Source: Cantharellus purpuraceus (taxonomy: Eukaryota > Basidiomycota > Agaricomycetes > Cantharellales > Hydnaceae). From it: 64,000 nt of DNA. A program made the translations under genes and the position numbers. Shown piece after piece: positions 44,182 to 55,485 of this stretch (position 1 is the stretch's first letter; each line of letters opens with the position of its first letter). The notes under the pieces are model-generated. The model saw only the letters and a program-made list of their open reading frames with translations. It was not told where the DNA came from and made no database searches. The DNA lies in contig JALBUN010000014.1 of the NCBI GenBank assembly GCA_025174535.1, forward strand, positions 372,001-436,000, in the 5' to 3' direction.

Positions 44182-46156
44182 TGTTATGACTATATTCATT
44201 AATGCCCAGATCCCCGTCTGTTTTGGAACCCGCAAAATTATGGTGTTAGGGCAAACTCTAAATCACCACAATTCCGTGAATGAACAGCTGAGAAGAATAT
44301 CAAATCCTACTGCAGCACAACTCCAGAAACAATTTAACATTTGTACTTTGGTTACAATCCATTGTAATGGTCAATGCAGACGATACGCAGGAAGGTAATA
44401 CATTTCTTAGCAGTAGGGAATGAATAAGACTTCCAGAGTCTAGAGTTCACGGACGCTTAGGGGTCCAGATATTCCAAAAAGAGGGGAATGCACTTAGAGG
44501 CTAGAGGAAGTAGGTGGATGAATCCAACCGTCCAACCAGTGACACTCTGAAGTGGGTAACAGCAATGTGTGAAGTAGTCTGGCAACTGCTTCACACGAGT
44601 TCAAGATTCTAATGCTCTGCAAAGGCAGTACACACTAGTAACTTAAACAAGAGCACTAATGGCAGGACTATCGACAGACAATCTCACCCTGTAGATTCGT
44701 AGTCACGCGAGGTAGATACTACACTCACGCCCAAAGCAGGACAATCACTACTTCGAGTGCAATCGAATACAGTTACACAACTGTAAGTGACCCTTGAACT
44801 GGACAATCAACAGTTACTGAGATATAGAGGATGACACTGTATGTCACTCTAGTCACACTGATGTGCAAATGATGGGGTAGAAAATGGTTATTTATTCAGA
44901 GGCAGAATGGGCTCCTTTTATATTGTATTTACAGGAGCTGACTAATACTACTGGAAACTTCTACCTATTAATAGATGGAAACTACTGGAAGCTAGTGGAA
45001 TATATGAGAAGGGGGTGGAAGTTTCCTAGCCAATGAGCTGCTTGGATTTGCTCTGACTCATGGCATGAGTCATGGATGGAGTCATAGTGTGACTCAGAGC
45101 AGGAGTCATAGTATGAGTAATCACAGGAGTCATGGTATGAGTCATGGAAGGAGTCATAGCATGAGTCATGGCAGGAGTCATTGCATGAGTCACCATTACT
45201 CAAATAACTCGGTCAATACTTCGTTTCCCAGGCTGATTAGCACAGCTATGGGTAGGCACGGCTTCTATTGAACTCTCCACCAAAAATGGAGTCAGGAGGT
45301 GCAGTGGTTGGGAAGATATTGAGCATTTACTGGCAGTGGTGACCAGATTGAGTTGGAGATTGAAATGAGTCATGTGATTGAAAATGAGTCAGTTGTCCGG
45401 GTGACTCCGGCTGACTTTGGGGCTGCTGACATCTGTGAAGGTTTGTGGGTCCATGTGGGTCCCAAAACTTTGCCCAGCAGAACAATAAGTTTGTAGACTC
45501 ATTTCTGCATGGAAAATTCCCAAAAAAAATATGAAAAAATAGAGAATATTTGAATGGCCCTGAATCAAGAGAAAGCAGCAGATATATGCTGATATTTTAA
45601 GGCCATGAAGCGAAATTGTACAGTTTCGGGACTTTAAACAAGATCTTTTTTAAGGGAAAACCAGTTCCCATACACCATCTGATCCACTCAGATCCCCACG
45701 CATATGAAATCTATACTCCATTTGGGAACTGTCACGTCTCCATTATCTGTCCGATTGTCACCACTGAATCTCGCCCATCTGTGTCCGGTTCTGATTGATG
45801 CATCAGCATCACCATAGGAACCCGGACATCCATCCCCATTGGACTCGGACATACTCATGTAAGGCCGTCAGCCTTGGAGACCCATCACCGGAGTAATTAT
45901 TATTAGATTTCAAATATGTATTTAAGTTGCCAACTGGGGACTTCATTCCCCAGTTCGAATATCAAATCACACCTAGTTCCTAAGTCCGATCCTAACTCTC
46001 TAAGTCATACTCCATCTCTGAAATCTCGGACACCGGTATTAGTGAGGGCGCAGCACATAAGCTGAAGCCAAGTCTGTTCCAACCCCCATGACATACCCGA
46101 CTCCTTCTCTGACTCCAACCCAATCTCCAACCCTGATTCGGACCTAGTGCATAACA
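44182..46156 (+). mobile_element. LTR-D solo copy 3, split by LTR-A
   Basis: TGTTATGAC...GTGCATAACA with GTGAT duplicated at 44177-44181 and 46157-46161. The body is interrupted by LTR-A copy 3 (44219-45674). The right-hand target sequence is part of a perfect hairpin (46157-46175) of the host element. Confidence 0.88.
44219..45674 (-). mobile_element. LTR-A solo copy 3 (1456 bp), nested in LTR-D
   Basis: Reverse-orientation LTR-A, the same length as copy 2 and almost identical to it and to copy 5. Flanks are CCGTC (44214-44218) and CCATC (45675-45679). The single difference is CG to CA, so the 5-bp duplication has lost one CpG since insertion. Confidence 0.9.
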
Positions 46157-46425
46157 GTGATGCAATTTGCATCACTCAGAGCTTTCTTGAAGTGATTGTA
46201 GCATTGTTCCTAGCTCTGTAATTTGCTGCCCCATAGTGGCAGCAGCATGTTCTGCTACAGCAGCCATCTTGACTGCCTGAGACTAGTGTTGCTAATGCTC
46301 TTCATCTCATGCTGATTATGTATGAGTTGCTCAGCCAGTCTTGCAATTGACCAGTGGGTTTCATGCTGCTCCATACTGCATGACACCCTAGTAGAGGCAA
46401 TGCTACCTTTACTTGTGCTCATTTC

Positions 46426-46731
46426 TTACACACGTTCCTTTCCTCTAGGAACATTGGAGGCAGTTACCAACTGTCTCCTTCTTTCTTCTCTTATTAGAGA
46501 ACCACTTGATGAGGGGTTCTTGTTCAACAGATGATCTATTGTCTGATCATCTGTGCAGTCTTGTGACTGTGATGACTCTCTCCTAGAGTCTTCCTTATGA
46601 GAAGTCCCTACAACTCCTCTAGGGTCTAGCTCCTCTTCATGGGAGCTTCTACTGCTGGCTGCACACCACCATTCATTGTTTATGATGTCCTGGGCACTGC
46701 CAGCATGACTCATTCTGCTTTGAGTCATCAT
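46426..46731 (-). pseudogene. Possible gag N-terminal region of the hairpin-rich element
   Basis: Open minus frame of about 101 codons containing SQDCTDDQTIDHLLNKN and LIREERRRQLVTASNVPRGK, hydrophilic and Ser/Arg-rich like the start of an LTR-element gag. It lies just inside the right LTR-E in the expected orientation. No zinc knuckle is visible. Assignment rests on position and on the shared hairpin texture. Confidence 0.35.
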
Positions 46732-46919
46732 TATGATGACTCTTTCTCTTCTACTTCTGTAGGCTAACTGAGTTAGTCTACTAGTTGCTCACTTATGTGA
46801 GTGACTGGGAAGATTGGTATATGTCTGTACACCAGCAACAGCTGGTTTTCTAGTACTGGCTAGAAAACTTCAATAATGAGGAAGAATCTATTGATTCTTC
46901 CTTTGGAAGTTCAAAAAAG

Positions 46920-47186
46920 TGTAAGATTGGTGACTTAGTTCACACAAACATGAAACTCAACCAAGTCTTATTGGTTGTACTACATGCTGTACAGTGTGGT
47001 GTTTATGTCTAAGTTTTCTACATGTGGACCCACATGTATACTTGGGTCCACTGATTGTATAATAACATATATATATGCACCCCATGGGCACATATACTGT
47101 ACTACCAAGAGAACAGCATTCCTTAAGGGCTGTATATACATGCACATATATCTTTATACAGTAAGTAAGTACCTAGGGTACTTACA
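46920..47186 (-). mobile_element. LTR-E copy 2 (267 bp)
   Basis: TGTAAGATTGG...CTTACA, same orientation as copy 1, with the same palindromic end (GTACCTAGGGTAC) and the shared GGACCCACATGTATACTTGGG block. It would be the 5' LTR of the minus-strand hairpin-rich element. Confidence 0.75.
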
Positions 47187-47196
47187 TTATTACATG

Positions 47197-47334
47197 ATCT
47201 GTGGACCCAAGTATATGTGTGGGTCCACATGTAGAGAGCAGACTTTTAGATACACACACTGTATATCACATTGCCCAACCAATATACTTGGTTGAGTTCT
47301 GTGCTGGTGTGAACTAAGTCAAAAGACTTTACAC
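47197..47334 (+). mobile_element. LTR-E fragment, inverted
   Basis: About 138 bp that read as the reverse complement of the first half of LTR-E (GGACCCAAGTATATG, TTGGTTGAGTTC, GTGTGAACTAAGTC) and sit immediately next to copy 2. Together they form an inverted pair. Confidence 0.65.
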
Positions 47335-47336
47335 TT

Positions 47337-47941
47337 CTTGACAAGTCAACTCTGGATCTTTGATCCAACTCTGTACCTCCAAACTCCAAGCTATTGGACT
47401 GATGATCCAAGGGGGTGCAACACATAAGTTGAAGCCAAGTCCACTTGATCTGACTCAATAGTTCTAGAACCTCTCTGTCTCTGGTTGAACTGGAAACAGT
47501 AAAGTCTTCTTATTCATCCTAGCACCCAACTCCAGTTACATCTATTTTGAACCCTGTTTCAGCACTTAACACAGAGATGGAGATGGCTCAAGTAGGTGAT
47601 AGACTTAGGACTTAGATGTGATTTGATGTTTAGACTGGGAGATGAGGTCCCCAGTAGTCCAACTTAAATACATATCTGAAATCTAATAATAATGACTCTG
47701 GTAATGGGTTCTCCAAGGTTGATGGCCTGCAGGGATAGATGTCCAAGTCCAATGGTGATTGGTGTGAGTTCCTATAAGGATGCTGACACATTTGGGAAGT
47801 TTGAGGAACAGATGGGTGGAAACAGCAGGGATGGAGAATGATGATCAGATGGATGTCAGAGATGTGATGGTTTCTCATAAGAAATATAGATTTCATATGC
47901 ATGGAGATCTGACAGAGATCTGGTGGTGAATAAGGTCATAA
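47337..47941. mobile_element. LTR-C and LTR-D fragments
   Basis: 47337-47570 is a plus-oriented LTR-C relative ending CACTTAACA. 47583-47941 is a minus-oriented LTR-D relative (GGACTTAGATGTGATTTGAT, ends GTCATAACA) with heavy CpG loss. No clear duplications at the flanks. Confidence 0.6.
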
Positions 47942-48890
47942 CAAAAAGACAAGTCAAAGTGAATATGCCAAGCCAAGTTGATTATTCAAAATGAGGACTA
48001 GAGTACATTATTTTGAGTACCATTTCTGATGAAGGGTTGAGGGCATAAGGATGTGTGGAGTTTGGGATAAGGACACTGATTCAAATCTGAATTCCAAATG
48101 TGGACTTCCAAATGGATTTGATTTTTCTAATGAGGGTTGACAGGTGACAGGAAATAGAGTAGCCAATAAGCTATTGGATAAGGATTTTGTTGTCAGAGGT
48201 TTTGGAGGTTGGAAAGGAAGTACATCAGAAGGATATCAAAATATGGCAGAAATATGACTTGTAACAGTGGCCCATACATGAAAGTGAGGTGGGAGATGAT
48301 CTACAGACAAGATGGAAGAATCCCATCAGTGATAAGTAAAGAGTTGTCCAAGGTCAGTCCTCAATAATCACCTGCAGGAGTAGATTGCATGCATGAATTC
48401 AATCCATGGAGGCACGTGGAAGTGGTTTGGAACATAGCTATGGGAATCAACATATACACAGCTCCCAGGAAGGTAGTATCTCCCTGTGAAACAATAAGCT
48501 CTAGGTGCTATTGTACCTGGGCATTGGAAGGTGTAGGAGCTTGTGCATTGGACAGGCTACACTACCTTCTTGGGCACCATAAACATGATGGATGAGAGGG
48601 TGAGGTGTGAGACAGCTGCAAACACCAATTGGCATGAAGATTCTGTGTAGCAATATGACTCATTTGTCCCAGATAGCCTGTGGAAGTAAGATACATGGAT
48701 CATTCTGCTAATTCAATCCATGCAGGCAAAATGTGTGAAGACAATCTGCTGAAGATCTACAGATATTATGAAGGGTTGGACCTAGTCCTTGAAGTGTAGG
48801 AAGAATATGCAACAGAAGCTAGTATACACCACAGATTGTCAACCACTTGTCAAACATAAGATAAAAGAAATCCTACCTCAGTCTTGTGAA
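47942..48890. other. CpG-poor repeat-like DNA, unassigned
   Basis: Composition matches the decayed elements to the left (very few CG dinucleotides) and changes to CpG-containing DNA at about 48890. No LTR ends or coding region recognised. Confidence 0.4.
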
Positions 48891-50155
48891 AACGAGAGTA
48901 CTAAACTACACAAGAAAACTTATACACGTTCAGTAACACGCCCCTATCCGCGGCGTCGGTCAACGAACCTCCGTAGTCTGTGGACCGTAGTGGATCCCAA
49001 GGGACACCTCGTTCTGCTCAACACGAAGTGCGTAGATGTTGCATATGCATTGGAAGGGTTGCGCCAGCGTCGCAGGCTCCATAGAGCTGATGCAAGGAGG
49101 CGATGCAGGTGGGAGAACCCCTGCAGATCAACCATGGGGCGGATGCCATATGGAGAGCGTATCCCTTAGGATACTTCTTCATGAACGGCATGCCGAAGTG
49201 GCTTGCATGCCACGACCCTTGTCCAAACAGACACACTAGATTCGAGGTTCCCTGGACTCTGCGCGCGAACGTCAGTATACCCAGTATTGTTGTGTGTGGG
49301 TAACTCACAAGAGAATTTTTCTCACAAGCGTCCCTGTCGAATACCACGGAGAAGTCTCTCATCCTGGGTAGTTGTGTCGTAGACAAATGGAGCACGGCCC
49401 ACCAGTGCACAGCGTACATGGAGTCGTCATGCAGAGGGCATCTGGACACTGTTTAGTGTGGTTATCGCGTCGGGTCGTATGCCTGAAGTCAATGATTTGA
49501 CCGTTGTGTGGGGATATGCTGGAATACGACGGCTCGGTCACGACATAGACTAAGGCATTATCCAGTCATATCTAGCGTCCATATTCTTGTCGTTTTCTCC
49601 ACCTGGGAGACCTTGGTGCGTCACATCACCATGTTAGTCACTGCCGCCTCCGTGGCTCACAGTGGTAGCGTTCCCGTAGACTAACTTGTAGGGCAATACT
49701 GCGCACTCATAGTAATGGGTCGAGTCCATGTGTTATTTCGCCGGAAGAGTTGCTTCAAGTGATTAACTGGTTCAGGTAATCAATGCCTGCCACGCTACTT
49801 CCGATGTTGGTTTGGGTAGCGCACAGCCAGTCAACCTGGAGTCTGGAACGTGCGGGTCGTGTCAAACCAAGCTAGAGATAGACGTCAAAATAGGCAAAAC
49901 AGGGAGTTCATCCAAAGAAAGATTCATACCTTTTAGAGGACACGAGCGCTTTCGATTGCAATTTCCAGCGTTCAAGGTCACGGCAAAGATAGTGTAATCA
50001 TCTCCAATCGCTCCAAAGTATTTCAGTGCCGTCCCGAAGACAACTTTATCCATCGGTCCTGTGCTTGTCACCTCGAATCGAGCCAGACCCTCGATCCAGG
50101 ACTGACGGCTACATTGCTTGCAGACCGTGCTAGCGTTCGAGTGTGAGTGTGACAC
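48891..50155. other. CpG-containing DNA, possible gene fragments
   Basis: Minus frames at 49018-49449 (143 codons, e.g. LVCLFGQGSWHASHFGMPFM) and 49862-50155 (e.g. DKVVFGTALKYFGAIGDDYT) are open and may be exons, but I could not join them or recognise a family. The second could be a 3' extension of the gene at 50156-50777. Confidence 0.3.
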
Positions 50156-50777
50156 TCAATAATATTGATCAAGCCTTGTCGTCTGGCTGCCGTCGTATCC
50201 AACAATCGTCACCCGCATTCTGGTGGCAACTTCCCGCAGAAATTCATTGATTTACACGTACTTGCCCCATAAGGGTCGATACATGAAATCAGGGAGACAA
50301 TACCGGTATGCTGTACGTCATATGTCTTTACTCCCCAGATTGATACATCTGAGACCTGTTGTGAGTAAATGCCAATTATCCAGATACAGCGAAAATATAC
50401 CTCGATGAGGGATCGGTGTCTCTCAAGTCCACTTTCGGAGCGCATCCATCAATGGAAAGAAGGCGATCAAGCCTACCTTGTCTGATCTTTCTAGGCATAT
50501 GAAATATGATTCACGCCGAAAGGATTGAGCGGTGACTTGGGGGTAAGTGCGTCAGTTAAAGCTCACACTTCTCTCCCGATGTCCACTTACAGAACCCATT
50601 TGGTATCGGAAAGTGCACAGTCAGGTCCATCTTGACTGATCTCTAAGGACAGAATGCCCATGATTCGAACTGAATGGGATTGAGCACTTGCCTTGCGAGT
50701 AGATGCCGAAGGTGAAACTTACATTTGTCAACTGGATCAAACCCCTTTAACGGTTCCCCTGCGGTCTCTGTACACAT
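50156..50777 (-). CDS. Small multi-exon gene of unknown function
   Basis: ATG 50777 starts MCTETAGEPLKGFDPVDK. A GTAAGT...CCATTCAG intron joins FRIMGILSLEISQDGPDCA followed by LSDTKWVL, which ends at a GTAAGT donor. A later segment reads SDVSIWGVKTYDVQHTG followed by IVSLISCIDPYGA, and a further intron leads to IATRMRVTIVGYDGSQTTRL ending DQYY at TGA (50156-50158). The middle join (about 50410-50560) could not be fixed in frame. The alternating hydrophobic segments look like a small beta-rich protein. No family recognised, and no signal peptide. Confidence 0.45.
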
Positions 50778-51387
50778 GGAATTCTTATAGGCTTAGAGGT
50801 GTAGCGTGAGAGTTGTCGATTGACTCGTTGGACGTTGATGGGATAGGAATGGTGTGAACGACAGCACGCTGAGGAAGCCATTCCAAACACGTGGATGCCT
50901 CGTAGCCCATCCTTCCCAGTCCTCTATGAAAAGTGTATAAGTGAGAGTGTTTCCAAATAGCTTTAAGAGATTGAGCACTTGTGTCGGCTAGGGGAAGGAG
51001 GAGATTGAGGTGGAAGCTTGAGACTTGGGGTGGATCTTCTCAGAAAGAAGAGCATACATATCGAGGGGTTTCCCCCTCACATCATCCTGGAACCAGGATG
51101 TCATGCAATCCAGCAAGTGTGAGTTGTCATGCATCGTGGCTCAAACTTGAACACACAAGCTCAGACTCAAGCGCCTACATATCGCGCAATTTATTCTGCT
51201 ACCCTTCTTACTTTACATCTGCTTGAAAAACTTGTTCATCTCTTCCGCAAAGGTATGTACGCCTGACACACTACCAAAATGTATGCCTCACGTTCATACG
51301 ACATAGATCTTCAAGTTACTCCAGATAGGGGTCATACCAGCAGCCCTCACGGAATGACGACCCCTCAAGGAATGACAACCCCAGGAA
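50778..51387. other. Intergenic, no gene recognised
   Basis: An open stretch MGYEASTCLEWLPQRAVVHT (minus, about 50910-50785) lies just upstream of the small gene and may be another exon or a short upstream ORF. Otherwise nothing. Confidence 0.35.
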
Positions 51388-52170
51388 ATCATGCCGCAAT
51401 TCTCTAGCTCCACTAGTTCTTCTGTTCCACGGCTTCACGCTTGGCAACGCTGGCATATTATTCCTTGACGCTTGCCTTGCCCCCTCCAGCCGTCAGCCAA
51501 GAGGAGAGCGGTCACGCACTCGGTTGGCCAGTACGTCCCCTTCACGGACCGCCTCCTCCCCCAGTGATTCCTTGCCATGGTATGTGTAGGCGAAAGCTTG
51601 CCTCTATGCTAGTGGTGCCCTCGCCTAAATGAAGTCGCCACGCATATTCGAGTACGATTACCTAGACAAGGCAAGAAGCTATCAGGTGTCCCTCGGAACA
51701 ACCAGTACAAGGTGAGTGGAGGTCGAACGGTCTACTTCCATGCTTAAGTCTAACATTCATGCCGCAATTCGCTAGCTCTTCTGTTCCACGGCTTCACGCC
51801 CGGCAACACTGGCCTATTCCTTGACGTTTGCCTTTCCCCCTCCGGCCGTCAGCCAAGAGCAGAACGGTCAAAGTGCTAATCGTACTCGGTTGGTCAGTAC
51901 GTCCCCTTCACTGACCGCTTCCTCTGACTTTTGTTCCAGTAGTGAAACCTATGCCGGTTCACCTCCAGCGATTCCTTGCTGCTGTCGTATCAGATGTATG
52001 CAAGAGCTTGCCTCAGTGCTAGTGGCGCCCTCGCCTAAATGAAGTGAGAAGTCGCCACGCACGCTCGAGTATGATCACCCAGACAAAGCAAGAAGCTATC
52101 AGGTGTCCCTCGAAAACAGCCCGTACATGGTGAGTGGAGATCGAACGGTCTGTTTCCATGCTTCAGTCTA
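51388..52170. repeat. Tandem duplication, about 0.37 and 0.42 kb units
   Basis: Two direct copies start CATGCCGCAATTC (about 51390 and 51756) and share TCTTCTGTTCCACGGCTTCA, CCGTCAGCCAAGAG, CTCGGTTGG-CAGTACGTCCCC, GTGGTGCCCTCGCCTAAATG and CAAGAAGCTATCAGGTGTCC. Copy 2 has insertions of about 50 bp. In both, the plus frame that ends ...VPSPK* at the same place stays open (PPPAVSQE shared), so an exon may have been duplicated. No function recognised. Confidence 0.85.
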
Positions 52171-52459
52171 ACATTCATATAACAGGGAGATCGCTTGTTT
52201 TCATTGATAAATAGAAATACAACATCCATATCACTATATCGAACTCGATTTCCGGAAGCCGCTTTGCCAGCATGTCTTATACATCAAACCAAAATACATG
52301 TCCAGCACGAGGAATATCTGGCCGAGAAAGGATAAAAAGCACCTGCACGTGCATAGAATAAGGCCGCGGCGTCGATTGGTCTTTGCTATCAATATATAAT
52401 TTTTGAGAAGTGCTGTGCAGGTTTTCGGTGAAGCTGCAGAGGGGTGTTATCGACAGCTG

Positions 52460-53880
52460 GTACGGGGAAAGAAACTTCTGCTTACCGAGCCAGTTGTCCT
52501 GACGCACCAGGCGCGCGTCTCAAGTTCTTTTGACAGAACACCGCTCAAAGAACACGCGCTATCGGCTTGTTTGAGAAGTCCTGGTCCAACGACCTGCATT
52601 CCAAGCCAAAAGGGGATACTTACCCGCGGCTGGTGTACGTACGAGTGCGCTCCTGGAACGAAGGATAACTCGGATGGTGGTCTTTGAGGATCACAGCACC
52701 GACATCAGGTCCCGCCTGCCGCAAGTAGTTGAACAATCAGGAGAGGAAATGATGAGCGAATACTTACATCCACAAGAGCGGCGGCCAGATTAACGAAGAC
52801 CCTCTCGCCTCCTGACACTTGGACTATCTGGACATTGGTATTGGTGCGAGCCTCTCTAAGCACTCCTGCAATCTGTCTCAAACGCTCATCAGCCTTGCAG
52901 TCGCCAAAGTCGGGCAGCGGGGAGAACTTGCCGGAGGATCGAGGCCTGGTCAATCGTTAGTTGGGCTCAATCTCATAGCATAAAGAATTACACATACGCA
53001 AGGCCTCTCGCACATATCCTATCAACAAGCTCTCCGTTTCTTCACTACACAATATCCCCGCTGTCATCGTCCAGTTCACCATGGTTGCTACGAACCATTC
53101 TGTGAAGGGTATCCTCGATTTCTTGCTTGCCGGCTTCGTGGGCATGCTGACCGGAAAACTGTCCAACAGCTCCTCGAATGCTAGAGAACTGCATCCCGCC
53201 AGTCAGGTAGCTGTATCAAACAGTGACACGAGCACCCACGACAGAATTGGTCTCCTTCAATTTTTCTGTAACATCGCTCAGGAGGCTTTTTGCCGCCTTC
53301 TCAGAATGGTCCTTCAAAACCACGCATTCACAGGTTCAGTGTTAAAATAAATATATCTGAAACACGATCATGGGTGAGCTCCATGGAACATGGCGTAGAT
53401 GAAGCATAAAGCACGTGAACAAGATGGCAAGGTAACCGTATAGTTGCTGTTCGGATATTTGCCATCAGGGTTTTCACTCGTTCGCAGTGGTAAGGCGACC
53501 TAATCGTGAGGTCAGTCCCCGTAGCCGTAAAGACTTGGCCAAATGGCACATACAACTCGTGATGTCAATTAATAAAGAGGCACGATGTTGATGACCTCAC
53601 GGACAATATCAACTGTCTTCGTCGTCGCACCTACAACTGCATACAATTTGTCCGCAATAAGTTCCCACGTCATTTCATAATAGTACTGTGCATGATCCGA
53701 ATTGGCCCCCGGCGTAAAGAGCAGACTCTGAATCTAGTAACCGAAAGGAGTCGTCACGTCAGATGTGACATCCGATCCTACTGCTATTCACACATACCAT
53801 GCCATGGCACGAGTTCGGTTGTGCTTGCTGTCACTGGCACCCAGATAGAATCCATGGCCATCAGTAAGAGTTGCAGAGAG
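52460..53880 (-). pseudogene. Truncated fatty-acid dioxygenase (Ppo / linoleate diol synthase-like)
   Basis: Minus-strand exon pieces read in order: FYLGASDSKHNRTRAMAW, then AQYYYEMTWELIADKLY and TTKTVDIVREVINIVPLY. These are C-terminal features of the heme-dioxygenase domain. They continue with KAAKSLLSDVTEKLKETNSV, then MTAGILCSEETESLLIGY, VREALRLDPP, GVLREARTNTNVQIVQ and SGGERVFVNLAAALVD, and finally PFWLGMQVVGPGLLKQ. The last pieces match the P450-like domain, but the heme-thiolate Cys of that motif is absent. Ppo enzymes oxygenate linoleate to psi-factor-type oxylipins that control sporulation. The N-terminal half is missing: homology stops abruptly at about 53880. After RLDPP the frame seems broken, and a stop follows VPLY. 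A divergent active gene with unusual splicing is less likely. Confidence 0.6.
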
Positions 53881-53927
53881 TAAGTTATACAAAAACTTGT
53901 GACAACACAGAGGAGCTAGTATACAAC

Positions 53928-54056
53928 TCAGCGCAAGTGACAAAAGCGCTATATATTCATAGCTACCTAGTATACAACTGAAAACTATCAGGATACATAA
54001 CACACAACTGAATAGACCTACTCACCTCAGCGCAAGTGACAAAAGCGCTGAGGTGA
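53928..54056. repeat. Direct repeat and 12-bp-stem hairpin
   Basis: CTCAGCGCAAGTGACAAAAG followed by CGCT occurs at about 53927-53950 and again within 54022-54056. In the second copy it is flanked so that TCACCTCAGCGC pairs with GCGCTGAGGTGA around an 11-nt loop. It lies right at the break of the Ppo-like remnant. Confidence 0.8.
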
Positions 54057-54299
54057 AACAAGTACACCTGCGAAAATATATCCTACCTACAACTTTTAAA
54101 GCTCAGTGGAACAACAGCACGAGCCATTCATACATATAGTGATACATGCCAAAACATGATGCATTGCACGTCCATAATTGACATGTGGCTTGAAAATCCA
54201 ACATAAGTACCTTGTATGGCAGAATGAATACTGTTGGATTTGTGACAATCTCCTTCACAAATTAGAAGCCATTGATAGAAATGATTGGAAGTAGAGTGT

Positions 54300-55400
54300 G
54301 GGGTTTGGACCAATTGTATTTTTTTATCATGCTTGGCTCTTTTTTCATGGTTTCACACATACAGCTAGGGACAACTAGAGGGAAATGAGCATAGATGGAG
54401 AGCCATGCATAGCCACATCTTAGATTGTAATCTTCATAAAAAATGGGGTTCTGAGAGGCTGGGGTTGTCAAGTTATAGAATATTTATTGATCAGAGACAT
54501 CTGAGCTTGAATCTGGTGTTACATCCTGTAACACCAAGTCTGATCTCTGGATCTTCATCTCCTTCATCTCCATTCTCTGTCAACTCCACCTCCATCAACC
54601 CTGAACTCCTTTATTGTTCTCCTTATAAGTAGTTTCTTCTTATGGGTTACAACAAACCTTCTTCTTTTATATTGCTTAGTTCAGTTTGGACTTGGGTCTG
54701 AACTCCAAACTCCTTTCTGTGTTGTACTCCATATCCGTCCTATTGTCTTATCGCTTTAGTTTCATCATTCAATTCTCCACATACTTATACAGGCTACTCT
54801 CTGTCTATTACAGTAGTTCATATATTGGCCGGATTTGCCCCATCAACTTCTTGGTTGCTAGCATCTTGACAAGTACCTTCTTGACAAGTCAACTCTGGAT
54901 CCTTGATCCAACTCCATACTCTGAACTCCAAAATATTGGACTGATGATCTGAGGGGGCGCAACACACAAGTTGAAGCCAAGTCCACTTGATCCAACTCAA
55001 TAGTTATTGTCCCATTCTGTCTCCAGTTGAACTGGAACAGTAAAGTCCCCTCCCCTCCTTCACTAGCAGCCAATCTCTGGTTATTCCATTGAGCCCTGAG
55101 TTTTCCAGCCCTTAACATCTGGGCTGAATGCCCAGTTCTGAGCTGGAGTGCTGACTGTGTGAAGGTTTGTGGGCATCAGAGGGTCCACAACTGTAGCACA
55201 GCAGAATCAGCATGTTCTGGGGGTGAAGTTCTGCATGGAAAATTCCTGAAAAAAAATAGGGAAAAATAAAGAATATTTGAATAAGTCCACTCCAGGCAAA
55301 AGCACAATGTATATGCTGATATTTAGGACTGGAAAAGTGAAATAAAGCACATTGGTGCTGCATAAATAGAATTTGATAGGGAAAAGGTGATTCCCATACA
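54300..55400 (-). mobile_element. LTR-B copy 3, split by LTR-C
   Basis: Minus-oriented LTR-B: the end TTCCCATACA is at 55400. The sequence runs to 55123, is interrupted by LTR-C, and resumes below 54512 (TTATTGATCAGAGACATCTG, GAGAGGCTGGGGTTGTCAAG). The outer end near 54300 is uncertain. Confidence 0.65.
54517..55117 (+). mobile_element. LTR-C solo (601 bp)
   Basis: TGTTACATCCTGTAACA...CCCTTAACA with TCTGG duplicated at 54512-54516 and 55118-55122. The start is itself a small palindrome (TGTTACA-TCC-TGTAACA). Degenerate relatives lie at 38374-38960 and 47337-47570, and a fragment of its start lies near 43874. Confidence 0.9.
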
Positions 55401-55485
55401 AGATGAAGTTCCCTATTGGAGGGAACTATAGATCCAGTAGCCCCTGTATAGCAAGGACTACCAATACAGATTGAAGAGGAGGCTC

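Larger units (their letters stand above)
32390..47186 (-). mobile_element. Hairpin-rich LTR element bounded by LTR-E, heavily nested
   Basis: Two direct LTR-E copies (32390-32658, 46920-47186) enclose fragments with the same peculiar texture: dense short perfect inverted repeats. These lie at 32659-33509, 34031-34177, 34735-35027, 37342-37810, 38312-38373, about 43900-44181 and 46157-46919. Between them sit later insertions (LTR-D, LTR-A, LTR-B, LTR-C and small DNA elements), each listed separately. Gag-like coding sequence is visible at 37342-37810 and perhaps 46426-46731 on minus. I found no reverse transcriptase. The two outer flanks show no matching 5-bp duplication, so the outer pair may have recombined or come from separate insertions. 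Confidence 0.5.

Noticed and set aside
41280..45674. LTR-A copies 2 and 3 as a pair bounding an element
   Set aside because: They are in opposite orientation and each has its own target duplication.
50660..50720. Second tRNA suggested by GATTCGAACTG
   Set aside because: The supposed T-arm stem does not pair and no acceptor or anticodon arm can be formed.
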